A stretch of 16,686 bases of DNA. It comes from CBDVBD01 sp965372135. GTDB taxonomy: Bacteria > Electryoneota > RPQS01 > CBDVBD01. Location of the stretch: the NCBI GenBank assembly GCA_965372135.1, contig CBDVBD010000061.1, positions 1 to 16,686 on the forward strand, given 5' to 3'. Under the pieces are notes generated by a model, which was not told where the DNA came from, searched no databases, and saw only the letters and a program-made list of their open reading frames with translations. This document shows positions 1-9,000 of this stretch, one piece after another. Both the position numbers and the translations under genes were made by a program. Each line of letters opens with the position of its first letter. Within the stretch, counting starts at the first letter, position 1.

Positions 1-2
1 AT

Positions 3-1436
3 GATATCGATGGGAACGACACCAAAGAAATTATAGTGGGAACCGGTGATGGGAAATTGTATGTGTGGGACGACACAGGAGTAGTGAGACCAGGCTTTCC
101 CTACCAAACCGGAAATAGGATTGTCAGTTCCCCGTCTGTGGGTGATTTGGATGGTAATGGTTCCACCGATATTGCTTTCGCGTCTTGGGACTATCATCTG
201 TATTTCCTGGACGCTTCCGGCAACGAGCTGTCGGCTCCGGTGGATCTTGGAATCTTTGTCTCCTCGACTCCTGCCTTAGGAGAATTGGATGGTGAACCAG
301 GCTTGGAAGCGGTGGTTGGCGGTTTCGACGGTCGCATCTGGGCAGTGAAAGGCGACGGAACCGTGTTGAATGGATTCCCGGTGCAACTGACTGGTGAACC
401 GGTAATATCCACCGGTGCGGTGCTGGTGGATTTGGCAGGGGATTCCCGTCCAGAAATGGTTTTTGGAGCCTGGGACGGAACGGTGATCGCGCTCAATGCC
501 GATGGTTCTGTACTATGGGAAACATCGGTCGGCAGTGGCGTAAGAGCGGATATGACTGCCGCTGATCTCACCGGTGAAGGACCCAGGATTTTGATTGGTA
601 CCATGAGTGGACATCTGGTTATCCTCGACGCCGATGGGGCAGAAGTGGATCGTTTTAATATGGGATCAGCCATCCGTTCTTCTCCGGTACCGGAAAACTT
701 CGATCTGGATTTGGATTTGGAGATTGTGGTTATTACCATGAATGGGCAGTTGCATTTGATAAACCCGGATGGAACAAGCCTCCCCAACTTTCCTGTGTCC
801 GTGGGGAGTGGGGTTGTCTCGTCGCCGGCAATTTCCGATATCAATCATGGCTATGGTCCCGATATCATCTTCGGTGACATGAACAACCGTCTGCACGCCT
901 ATTCGCTTTTTGGCACTGAATTACCCTACTTTCCCATTGATGTATCATGTTCGATTTTCTCGTCTCCAGCTATAACAAATTTAGATTCTGACGCCGATCT
1001 GGATATTATAGTCGGTACGGGAAACTGCCTCATGGTGATCGATTATAAAACGGATACTTGGCGAAACCATTTCTGGAATATGTTCCGAGGGAATCCGCAG
1101 CGGACGTCAAATTACTTGGATGGATTCTACTTTGGAGTGGATCCTGAAATCGCCACCGAAAAGCTGATACCCATGGATTTCTACTTGGCGCCAAACTACC
1201 CGAATCCATTTAATCCCAGCACAACCTTAACTTACACAATTAACCAACCAGCGCTTGTTTCACTGACCATTTGGAATGTACTTGGACAACGAGTGGCAAC
1301 GTTGATTGACGGACACCGTGATACTGGAACTCATCGCATTCTGTTCGATGCATACGCCCAAAGTTCCGGAGTATATTTTGCCCGCTTTCAAGCTGGATCC
1401 CATGTCCAGATCCAAAAAATGGTGCTGGTTCGCTAA
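3..1436 (+). CDS. Secreted FG-GAP/VCBS-like beta-propeller protein with type IX sorting domain (5' end missing)
   Basis: The reading frame is open to the left edge (DIDGND just before the first possible GTG at 36), so the start lies outside the window. About eight repeats of 45-50 residues follow, each with a D-x-D/N-G type loop, then a hydrophobic strand such as IVGT or IIFG, then a DG turn and a strand like LYVW or LHLI. This is the pattern of FG-GAP/VCBS or PQQ-like beta-propeller blades. Around residue 395 of the visible part comes NYPNPFNPSTTL, followed by LTIWNVLGQRVATL, SGVYFARF and a basic end (QKMVLVR), which is the type A C-terminal sorting domain of type IX secretion. I infer a secreted or surface-attached protein with a binding or scaffolding role; no catalytic residues are evident. 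The fold and sorting domain are well supported, the role is not. Confidence 0.88.
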   Translation, partial: DIDGNDTKEIIVGTGDGKLYVWDDTGVVRPGFPYQTGNRIVSSPSVGDLDGNGSTDIAFASWDYHLYFLDASGNELSAPVDLGIFVSSTPALGELDGEPGLEAVVGGFDGRIWAVKGDGTVLNGFPVQLTGEPVISTGAVLVDLAGDSRPEMVFGAWDGTVIALNADGSVLWETSVGSGVRADMTAADLTGEGPRILIGTMSGHLVILDADGAEVDRFNMGSAIRSSPVPENFDLDLDLEIVVITMNGQLHLINPDGTSLPNFPVSVGSGVVSSPAISDINHGYGPDIIFGDMNNRLHAYSLFGTELPYFPIDVSCSIFSSPAITNLDSDADLDIIVGTGNCLMVIDYKTDTWRNHFWNMFRGNPQRTSNYLDGFYFGVDPEIATEKLIPMDFYLAPNYPNPFNPSTTLTYTINQPALVSLTIWNVLGQRVATLIDGHRDTGTHRILFDAYAQSSGVYFARFQAGSHVQIQKMVLVR

Positions 1437-1462
1437 CATACTGACTACATTAGGATTTCGTA

Positions 1463-2557
1463 GTGATCAACCGTAATGATCGCACACAAAAATACCCCGT
1501 TACAGGGTATTTTTGCTTTGTCTATATTGTATCTTTCATGGTGGTGTATTGTCTCAGCTGTACACCACCCCCACCTAAACCCCCACCTGAAATCCCAACG
1601 GTCCAAGTTAGTGCCGATGTGACAGCGGATGTCGTTGTTCCCCAGGAAAATATCCGGGAATATCCCAATGGTCCTGTGATCGGTAAGGTCCAAGGAGGAA
1701 ACACGGTCAAGATCATTTCTCCTAAAGGGAATTGGATGCACTGTAATGTAGGCGACACCCTGGAAGGCTGGATTTGGGCACCGTCATTGGGTTTTCCGAA
1801 ATTCTCCTTTCTTGACGTTCAAACCTATTTTCCCGGTGCTAATCACCACCTAATACCATATCATGACCTAGAGCAGCGGCTGGGGATGCCATCAAAAATC
1901 ACTCAGGAAAGTCCCCATTATCAGCGGATTGTGTTTGACAACACGCTGCAGAATGGGAGTCTCCCCTTCGGAACCTATAAGTTTCAACGGTTGGAATTGA
2001 TGGTGGTTCAACCATCTGATTTTGTTGTACAGGTTGATATTAACCTTGGCAAAAAAGAAGCTACAATATCCGAACTGCTGACATTATTTGGTTTAAACTA
2101 TGTGCCCCCCACTAAATCCAGTTTTAAAAATGTCTACTGGGATAATGCGTTTCCCGGATTGGATCGCGTGGTTATGGATCGGTACCAAGGCAGTTTTCAA
2201 TTCTTATCCTGGGTGCGTATTTACAAAGAACATCCCGATCATTGGCAAGATGTTGTAACCATTTTTGATCGTTCTTGCCAAATTGCGCAAAATAACCAAG
2301 TAACAATTCATGTTATACTTGAAACCTCCGACAATATGGCGTATTCAGACATTTTGTTGAGAGTTGGTTTTTACAATAATGAGCGTCAGTTAATCGCTGA
2401 AGATACTATTGGACCTCTTTCTGATGTCGTAGTATCGCATGGTCAAACGGAAATTTTTGTGGATCGGAATATCCCGTCATTGGCTGGTCGAAAGGTTGCG
2501 AATTACAAAATAGAAATCATATCTGCCCGACCGCTTTTCACAGTCGTCACACCTTAG
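1463..2557 (+). CDS. SH3b-domain probable lipoprotein of unknown role
   Basis: The GTG at 1463 has AGGA seven bases upstream and gives 364 residues. The N-terminus has a basic stretch, a hydrophobic run (about residues 16-32) and then a cysteine (YCLSC) followed by a proline-rich linker TPPPPKPPP. This looks like a lipoprotein signal, although the lipobox is not canonical. Residues about 50-112 match a bacterial SH3 (SH3b) domain, with the pattern EYPNGPVIGKV, GNTVKII, GNW, EGWIWAPSLG. Such domains usually bind peptidoglycan or peptides in the envelope. The remaining 250 residues are not recognised. The alternative in-frame ATG at 1538 would leave almost no signal peptide. A second frame starting at ATG 1476 also encodes a hydrophobic leader before it stops, so a small sequence error near 1530-1560 is possible. 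The gene is 53 bases upstream of the SGNH gene and may be cotranscribed with it. Confidence 0.75.
   Translation: MINRNDRTQKYPVTGYFCFVYIVSFMVVYCLSCTPPPPKPPPEIPTVQVSADVTADVVVPQENIREYPNGPVIGKVQGGNTVKIISPKGNWMHCNVGDTLEGWIWAPSLGFPKFSFLDVQTYFPGANHHLIPYHDLEQRLGMPSKITQESPHYQRIVFDNTLQNGSLPFGTYKFQRLELMVVQPSDFVVQVDINLGKKEATISELLTLFGLNYVPPTKSSFKNVYWDNAFPGLDRVVMDRYQGSFQFLSWVRIYKEHPDHWQDVVTIFDRSCQIAQNNQVTIHVILETSDNMAYSDILLRVGFYNNERQLIAEDTIGPLSDVVVSHGQTEIFVDRNIPSLAGRKVANYKIEIISARPLFTVVTP
1488..1514 (+). terminator. Intrinsic terminator-like hairpin after the beta-propeller gene
   Basis: AAAATACCC (1489-1497) pairs perfectly with GGGTATTTT (1505-1513) across a 7-base loop. The 3' arm runs into a T-rich stretch (TTTTTGCTTTG). 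It sits about 50 bases after the stop codon at 1436. The stem is AT-rich apart from three GC pairs, and the 5' arm is A-rich, so it could act on either strand. It also falls inside the N-terminal codons of the next reading frame if that starts at 1463, which makes the assignment less certain. Confidence 0.5.
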
Positions 2558-2610
2558 CATTAAACAATTAGGGCTTGTGACTTTCTCAAATTGTTATCGT
2601 TATTTCCTCT

Positions 2611-3339
2611 ATGGAATCCAAAGAGTTGAAAAACCAAAATACTGAATGGATGGGAATTCGCTCCCATCGCTGGTTAATAGTCTTGTTTAGTATCTTGGCA
2701 TTATTGTTGTTTCTGTTGCTTCTCGAAGGTTTTCTGCGATTGGTTGGCGTTAGGAATCCAATCAGATATGAACCAGTACCCACCAGCGATCTGTTTGTAC
2801 ATCATGATACGTTGGGTTGGGTACTGAACCCGGATGCAGGGAGTCGTCACATCGGTTACGAATACGATGTATTTTATACCATTGATAGCTCAGGAAATCG
2901 ATTGACACCGGCTTCGGTGAGAAATGCGGATTTACATATTATTTGTTTGGCTGGATCGATGACATTTGGGCATGGACTAAATGATGAGGAAACAATCCCT
3001 AATCGAATCGCACAGATGTTGGAAGCGAAGGTCTGGAATCTTGGGGTTCAAGGGTATGCCACCGATCAATCGATGCTGCAATTGCGAAGTTCCATCGCCG
3101 ATCTTCAACCGGATGTGGTGGTATTTTCTTACTTGCCTTCACATATAGAACGCAATGCATGCCTGCCCAAGTGGATGAATAAATTACGCAATACCGGTCG
3201 TAACAAGCCGAAGTTTCACTATAACGGCAGGGAACTTCAACTAATCCAGGTACCCGGTTGCGAAGATGATACCCAGTTGAGTGAGATGATGCATCAACCA
3301 ATTGACACACCGCGATCCGGAGGTTTTTTTTTGAGCTAA
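2611..3339 (+). CDS. Membrane-anchored SGNH/GDSL-type hydrolase, N-terminal part (frameshifted)
   Basis: This encodes 242 residues from ATG 2611: a basic N-terminus, one transmembrane anchor (about residues 21-40) and the first half of an extracytoplasmic SGNH hydrolase. Block I is CLAGSMTFGHG, with the presumed nucleophile Ser116 in an A-G-S rather than the usual G-D-S context. NLGVQGYATDQ (about 143-153) matches the conserved G-x-x-GY-x-TDQ segment of envelope SGNH proteins. The frame stops at 3337, seven codons after the phrase RSGG, just beyond a run of nine T (3324-3332). The missing catalytic Asp/His block follows in the -1 frame up to 3764, so this is one gene broken at the T run. Family members act as esterases, acyltransferases or deacylases on envelope glycans; the substrate here is unknown. 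No clear ribosome binding site precedes 2611; ATG 2644 (MGIRSH) would still keep the anchor. Confidence 0.8.
   Translation: MESKELKNQNTEWMGIRSHRWLIVLFSILALLLFLLLLEGFLRLVGVRNPIRYEPVPTSDLFVHHDTLGWVLNPDAGSRHIGYEYDVFYTIDSSGNRLTPASVRNADLHIICLAGSMTFGHGLNDEETIPNRIAQMLEAKVWNLGVQGYATDQSMLQLRSSIADLQPDVVVFSYLPSHIERNACLPKWMNKLRNTGRNKPKFHYNGRELQLIQVPGCEDDTQLSEMMHQPIDTPRSGGFFLS
3324..3332 (+). other. Nine-T run where the SGNH frame breaks (slippage site or sequence error)
   Basis: The sequence GGAGG is followed at once by nine T and then GAGCTAAGG. In frame 0 this reads Gly-Gly-Phe-Phe-Leu-Ser-stop. Moving to the -1 frame after the second Phe (or having ten T) gives Phe-Glu-Leu-Arg-Glu-Gln and continues without a stop into the C-terminal SGNH block. 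T-TTT-TTT fits the heptamer pattern of -1 frameshifting, and runs of this length also promote polymerase slippage. A missed base in a homopolymer is the simplest alternative. Confidence 0.7.
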
Positions 3340-3347
3340 GGGAACAA

Positions 3348-3764
3348 TTGCGCAGCAAAAGCGCTTTATACTATTGGTTGCGGATAATGCTGTGGCGCAC
3401 ACAAACCCTGTTCCCCCAAAATCCTTTTCCCCAATATTTGGACCCGGAACATCCCGATTGGATATTGACACAGGAACTGATAAAAGCCATTCGGAATATG
3501 TCAGAGGCTCACAACGCCAAGTTTCTTTTGGCGCTGCTTCCCCAAAGGAATTATCTAAACGGCAAATATGATCCAGTTATTTACGGTGATATTCAATCCT
3601 TTGCTATACGCGAAAATATCGAGCATATCAACCTGTTATCGGAGATGACAGCTTATCATTGGACGGATATCTTTTATCCTGAGGATGGTCATTTTACCCC
3701 AAGGGGGGCACAAGTTGCAGCCCAGGCAATTTCCAGAACAATTCAAACCATGGACCTACCATGA
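3348..3764 (+). CDS. SGNH/GDSL-type hydrolase, C-terminal part carrying the Asp/His block
   Basis: This 138-residue frame is open from upstream of the T run (ELREQ directly precedes it), so its TTG at 3348 is probably not a true start, although AAGGGA lies a few bases before it. It contains YLDPEHPDW and LLALLPQRNYLN, as in the later part of SGNH hydrolases. EDGHFTPRGAQVAAQAI follows near its end; the Asp (codon at 3684) and His (codon at 3690) of DGHFTPRG are the usual D-x-x-H catalytic pair of block V. Neither half is likely to be active alone; joined they give about 384 residues with a complete triad. The stop TGA overlaps the purL ATG (ATGA at 3761-3764), which points to translational coupling and therefore to this frame normally being translated. 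Confidence 0.75.
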   Translation: MRSKSALYYWLRIMLWRTQTLFPQNPFPQYLDPEHPDWILTQELIKAIRNMSEAHNAKFLLALLPQRNYLNGKYDPVIYGDIQSFAIRENIEHINLLSEMTAYHWTDIFYPEDGHFTPRGAQVAAQAISRTIQTMDLP

Positions 3765-6001
3765 CAACAACCATCACTGAACCGGAAGTCACGTTACAAT
3801 TAGCCATCGACCACGGATTATCCACCGAAGAATACGACCGGATTTGTAAAATCCTGAATCGGGTACCGACCTATTCTGAACTGGGGGTATTTTCGGTAAT
3901 GTGGTCGGAACACTGCAGTTACAAGAATTCGATTTTGGAGTTGAAAACCTTACCACGTGAGGGTCCCAATTTGTTGGTGGGCGCCGGTGAGGAGAACGCC
4001 GGCTTGGTGGATATCGGCGATGGCTTGGCGGTCGCGTTCAAAATCGAAAGCCACAACCACCCTTCGGCGCTGGAACCTTATCAAGGCGCAGCCACTGGCG
4101 TCGGGGGGATATTACGTGATATCTTTTCCATGGGAGCTCGACCGATCGCATCGTTGGATTCGCTGCATTTCGGTCCCCTGAATATTGACCGCAACCGGTT
4201 CCTGCTGGACGGTGTAGTACGTGGTATTGGCGACTACGGAAATTGTTTCGGTGTGCCCACCGTGGCGGGCGAAATTTATTTCGACCCCTCGTATTCCGGA
4301 AATCCAATAATCAATTGCATGGCGGTGGGGATTGTCAAACATGACCGCATCGCCAGTGCCACTGCCGAAGGTGTAGGCAATGTGGTGATGATTGTGGGAT
4401 CATCCACTGGCAGGGACGGCATCCACGGCGCTACGTTTGCTTCGGAAGAGTTATCCGAAGCATCCGAAAGCAAGCGGTCGTCCGTACAGGTCGGTGATCC
4501 GTTTACCGAAAAGCTATTGATGGAAGCAACGTTGGAGTTAGTTCGCAGCGGTGCCCTGGTGGGTGTGCAGGATATGGGAGCTGCCGGAATCACCTGTTCC
4601 ACTTGTGAAATGGCGGCGCGAGGGAAATCCGGCATTGAGGTTGAATTGGCACATGTCCCAGTGCGCGAGGATAAAATGACCCCGTACGAAATCCTATTGT
4701 CTGAATCCCAGGAACGAATGTTGGTGGTCATTGAAAGGGGAAAGGAAGAAGTCGCGCAGGATATCTTTCGGAAATGGGATCTGCATGCGGAAATCATCGG
4801 TCATGTGACCGATGATGGCTATATGCGAGTACGTAACCACGGGGAAATAGTGGTGGAAATTCCAGCGGATGAGTTGGCATTGGGCGGCGGTGCACCTCAA
4901 TATCGCCGGGAATCCAAAAAACCTGATTGGCTGGATGATCTAACAACCTTCGATCCGCATACTCTTCCGGAACCGCAGGATTATAACCAGGCATTTCTTG
5001 ACCTTCTGGGAACGCACACTATTGCGTCCAAACATTGGGTGTTTGAGCAGTATGATACCACAATCCGCAATAATACCCGGGTGCCGCCCGGTAAGGGTGA
5101 TGCCGCAGTATTAAGGATTAAAGGGTCTAAAAAAGCATTGGCATTGACCACGGATTGTAATAGTCGGTACGTATTGTTGGATCCCAGGATAGGTGGGCGA
5201 ATTGCAGTGGCGGAAGCAGCTCGCAATGTGGTTTGCACAGGCGCCCGACCGGTGGCGATCACCAATTGCCTGAATTTCGGTAATCCCATGAAACCGGAAT
5301 TATATCATTTCTTCCGGGAGGCGGTAGCTGGAATGGGGGAGATGTGCCGGGCATTGGATACGCCGGTTACCGGCGGGAATGTATCCTTCTACAACGAGTC
5401 GGAAGATTCTGCGGTATTACCCACACCGGTGATCGGAATGTTGGGAGTATTGGATGACATTGAACATTCCTTAGGAGCTGGGTTTACCGGCATCGGTAAT
5501 CATGTACTGATGTTGGGGGAGTTGACTCCCGCCTTAGGCGGTAGTGAGTACCTGTTTCAACTAACTGGTGAGGTGAAAGGTCCTTGCCCACACCTGGACG
5601 TCGATCGTGAAAAAGCACTGCAGCAGGTGTGTCTGGAAGCAAACCAGCAGGAGTTGATACAAGCAGCCCACGATATTTCTGAAGGGGGTTTATCGGTGGC
5701 ATTGGCGGAAATGTGCTTGATGTCGACAATAGAGGATTTAGGAATTTACGTTGATATTGACACAGAAATGCGACCCAGTGAGATCCTATTTTCTGAGTGT
5801 CAATCGGTGATATTGGTGGAAGTATACCCGGAAAATGTGATGGAAATCTTGCGACTGACGCAATCGTGCGGTGTCCCCTGTATCGATCTTGGTTCTACCG
5901 GTGGAGATCGTTTTATAATCAACTCCTGGATCGACTTGCCCATTTCTGAGCTACATCGCACCTATTATTGCAGTCTGAATGATAAAATGCAGCAATGGTA
6001 A
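3761..6001 (+). CDS. purL: Phosphoribosylformylglycinamidine synthase subunit PurL
   Basis: PurL catalyses the ATP- and glutamine-dependent conversion of FGAR to FGAM, the fourth step of de novo purine synthesis, in the cytoplasm. The 746-residue length matches the small-type PurL (about 740 residues), which works with separate PurS and PurQ proteins; neither is in this window. Recognisable motifs are MWSEHCSYKNS (47-57, with the conserved His51), KIESHNHPSALEPYQGAATG (94-113) followed by the glycine-rich GVGGI, RDIFSMGARP (about 119-128), GNCFGVPTVAGE, VQDMGAAGI and, in the second AIRS-like half, VTGGNVSFYNES (about 535-546). The start ATG overlaps the stop of the upstream SGNH frame and has no visible Shine-Dalgarno sequence, so translation probably depends on coupling. 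The gene looks intact. Confidence 0.97.
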   Translation: MTTTITEPEVTLQLAIDHGLSTEEYDRICKILNRVPTYSELGVFSVMWSEHCSYKNSILELKTLPREGPNLLVGAGEENAGLVDIGDGLAVAFKIESHNHPSALEPYQGAATGVGGILRDIFSMGARPIASLDSLHFGPLNIDRNRFLLDGVVRGIGDYGNCFGVPTVAGEIYFDPSYSGNPIINCMAVGIVKHDRIASATAEGVGNVVMIVGSSTGRDGIHGATFASEELSEASESKRSSVQVGDPFTEKLLMEATLELVRSGALVGVQDMGAAGITCSTCEMAARGKSGIEVELAHVPVREDKMTPYEILLSESQERMLVVIERGKEEVAQDIFRKWDLHAEIIGHVTDDGYMRVRNHGEIVVEIPADELALGGGAPQYRRESKKPDWLDDLTTFDPHTLPEPQDYNQAFLDLLGTHTIASKHWVFEQYDTTIRNNTRVPPGKGDAAVLRIKGSKKALALTTDCNSRYVLLDPRIGGRIAVAEAARNVVCTGARPVAITNCLNFGNPMKPELYHFFREAVAGMGEMCRALDTPVTGGNVSFYNESEDSAVLPTPVIGMLGVLDDIEHSLGAGFTGIGNHVLMLGELTPALGGSEYLFQLTGEVKGPCPHLDVDREKALQQVCLEANQQELIQAAHDISEGGLSVALAEMCLMSTIEDLGIYVDIDTEMRPSEILFSECQSVILVEVYPENVMEILRLTQSCGVPCIDLGSTGGDRFIINSWIDLPISELHRTYYCSLNDKMQQW

Positions 6002-9000
6002 ATGATGGTTGAGGATAAACCCAAAAAGAAACAAAGAAAATGGTGGCGGCGAATATCGATCTTCGTCGCATTGATTTTGCTGTGTTGGGCGGTGCTTTTC
6101 GCTGTGCTCAAATGGTGGTTTCCTGAGCGACTCGTAATACAATATGCGGTTAACTACATCCAGGATAAATATAATGTAACTGTTACCATTGAAGACGCGT
6201 CGATTGATCCATTTGCACGCATCGAATTTAGCAGATTAGCCATCACTTATGAAGGCGATAATGATCCAATATTCTATGTGACTTCCATTAAATTCAGTTA
6301 TGATATATGGTCGCTTCTAATCCGCCGTCAGCTTAAAATTCATCATATTGCTCTTGATTCACCGCTTATTGGCTTCAGAACGATGACCAATGGACAATGG
6401 AATTTTATGGCAATTCTTGAACAATTTGAATCCCAAACAGAAATAACCCCACATGATGCATCCAAAGATTCTGATCGAGAATTTCCTATCCAAATCCAGC
6501 TAAAGAAATTTGAAATGAAGGACATCAGATTATCGCTGGTTGGATCCTTGAACAATAAGAATATATTTGTAGTTTTAGGTCCTATTGATTTTCTTCTGAA
6601 CGATGTTACTGGCAAATCCATCGATAATCTGAGTGGCAAGGTACGTGTTAATTCAGCCGATTGTCAGTTACTAACCTCCATATTCAAACCTCAACAACTT
6701 GTTTTTGAATCCTTTATTGATTGTGATATAGTTGTTGATGTTACACCTGATATCATAGATTTTTCTTTGAATTCGAGTATACATCCTAATCAACTTAGTT
6801 TAAATAAATTGGATTGGCAACCGAAAATACTACCGGATTTGTCCCTATCGGCAAGTTTATCTTGGAATCGGAATCAAAATACTATTTCCTGTACTTCCTT
6901 CAATATTGCATCCGATCCTTTTCAGCTAGACATTCAAGCTGAAGCCGCATTGGATAGTATTCCCAAATGGTCGCTGAGCATTGCACCAACCAGTTTCAAT
7001 ATCGCATTGATGATAGGTCGAGCCATCGAATTGAATCTGCCCGGCTTGGAAATCCTTGAACAGATTCCCGATATTGACGGTTCCATAGAATTGAAAAATT
7101 TTAATATAACAGGGTCTGGTATCGACCCGAAATCCCAGGATTTCCAAACCGCTTTATCTGGCGCAGTATCGATTGAAATTCCAACAATCGCCTTGAATGA
7201 TCCGGTATCTTTACAGGCGAAACAACTCGTATCTACCATTGAATTCGGTGGTGGGATATCAGGTTCGGAAATCACGTCAGTCTTCGTCAATATCGTTGGC
7301 GGGATTACTGAAGTCCATTCTGATAGCTTATTTATGTCCATCGGTGTTGATTCTATTGCGTGGGATTCACAACTCACTCTTGATGAATCTGAGAAAAAGA
7401 TTCAAATTAGGGCAGCGGGCAGCATCGGCGACATTCTTGATGGTTCTTGTGAAATGGCGATGCAAGCCATACTTGATATTCCCCATCTATTGAAACGGAA
7501 AACAGAAGCCATAAACCAATTCGATCTTCGATGTGCCGTTAACGATATTAATCTTGACCCAGTTGGACAGGAGAAGTGGGGGGGAACGGTTACCGCGGAA
7601 TTACAGATCACAGCAGATGACATCACGTCTCCCAAGGGAAACGGAACACTGATTCTACACAGTCCCTGGGTGTTGATAACCGAAGAAAAATTGGCATTCC
7701 CGGATATCGAGCAGGCTGTAAACTTTCGAAGTCAAATCGATATCGAAAGTGAATATATTAACCTGATCCCCATCCATTGGACCTGGTCGGAAATGGCGCA
7801 GGCAGACATATTGGTAGAAACAACTTATCCGAATTTCCGAATAGAAATCGATGATGCTGCTCTTGATATGTCTGAATTGTACGCGTTGCTTCCCCGATCT
7901 CTGTTACCCCAGATTGAATTGGAATTCCCGGCGGGTATCGCTGAACTGACGGGTGTGGTGGAAGGTTCGGTAGACGATATACCCGACTTGAGATTCGAGG
8001 TGATAGCTGGCATTGACAGTGTGGCATTGGCAATGCTGGAACCGGAAGTATTCATTGAGAATGTCTGTGCCGGCTTACAGCTAACCGGCGGAATGCAATC
8101 GGTGAACGGCAAGGTGCAGCTTTCTATCGGCTCCGGCGGGATGCCCGGGCTGTTCCCTGACCTGTTGGACAGCGTTTCTGCAATTTTATTTCTTCAATAT
8201 AAAAGTCCCGATGAAATTCATATTGATTCATTATCTTTTCAGGTTCCGGCATTTGTGGTTTCAGGAAATGGAAATGCCAGTTTCGATATCAATCAAATGC
8301 CCCCGAAAGGTACAATTGATTTCGAAATACACATGGATAATCTTGCCGGCATAACCATATGGGATACAATTAATTATAAGGGGAGCACAGCTTTCAATGG
8401 AAGCTTGAATCTCCGCCAGGATCAGATCCTGTTTAATGGGGAGATTTGCTATTCGGATGTTGATGTTGAGATTGGATCATTGGCGTCAGTGACCGGGTTG
8501 ACCGGTTGCATTCCCATCACTCAACTGTATAGTCTGTCGTCCGGGAAAATTATTTCAACACCCCCACCTCAGATCGCGCATCGAGCCATGGGATTTTCTA
8601 GCTACCCGTCGTTACAGACGTCGTACCAAAGGAATATGGAAGACTTCGGCATTATCGGAATAGATTCTTTGCAAGTAATGGATTACGGGATTTCTGATTT
8701 GACCACCGATGTCATGTTAACATCAGGTTATTTGGAAATGCCTGCAATACAATGTAGGGCGTATGGTGGTAATGTGCGCGGGAATTTATGGGTCACTATA
8801 AAAGATATGAATCCGGATTCGCTGCAATGTGGAATGCGGATGAATGCCGCTGGGATTCAGACTGGTCAAATTGTAGCGACCTCAAAACATGATCCTGAGG
8901 AATCAATTGTTTGTGCCGTTGCTGACTTAGTTGTATCTGGCTTTCCCGGTACTTCTGTATTTGACATTCAGGGTACAGCGGATGTGACGCGAATCGGTCG

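Noticed and set aside
194..844. Long minus-strand frame (216 codons) opposite the beta-propeller gene
   Set aside because: It is a shadow of the repeat-coding strand, with composition full of Ser, Pro and Thr, no signal, no ribosome binding site and no recognisable domain.
2563..2595. Inverted repeat AACAATT / AATTGTT between the lipoprotein and SGNH genes
   Set aside because: The seven-base arms are almost all A-T with a 19-base loop and no T tract, too weak to call a terminator or operator.
4276..4797. Minus-strand frame of 173 codons inside purL
   Set aside because: purL is certain on the plus strand and this frame shows no family features.
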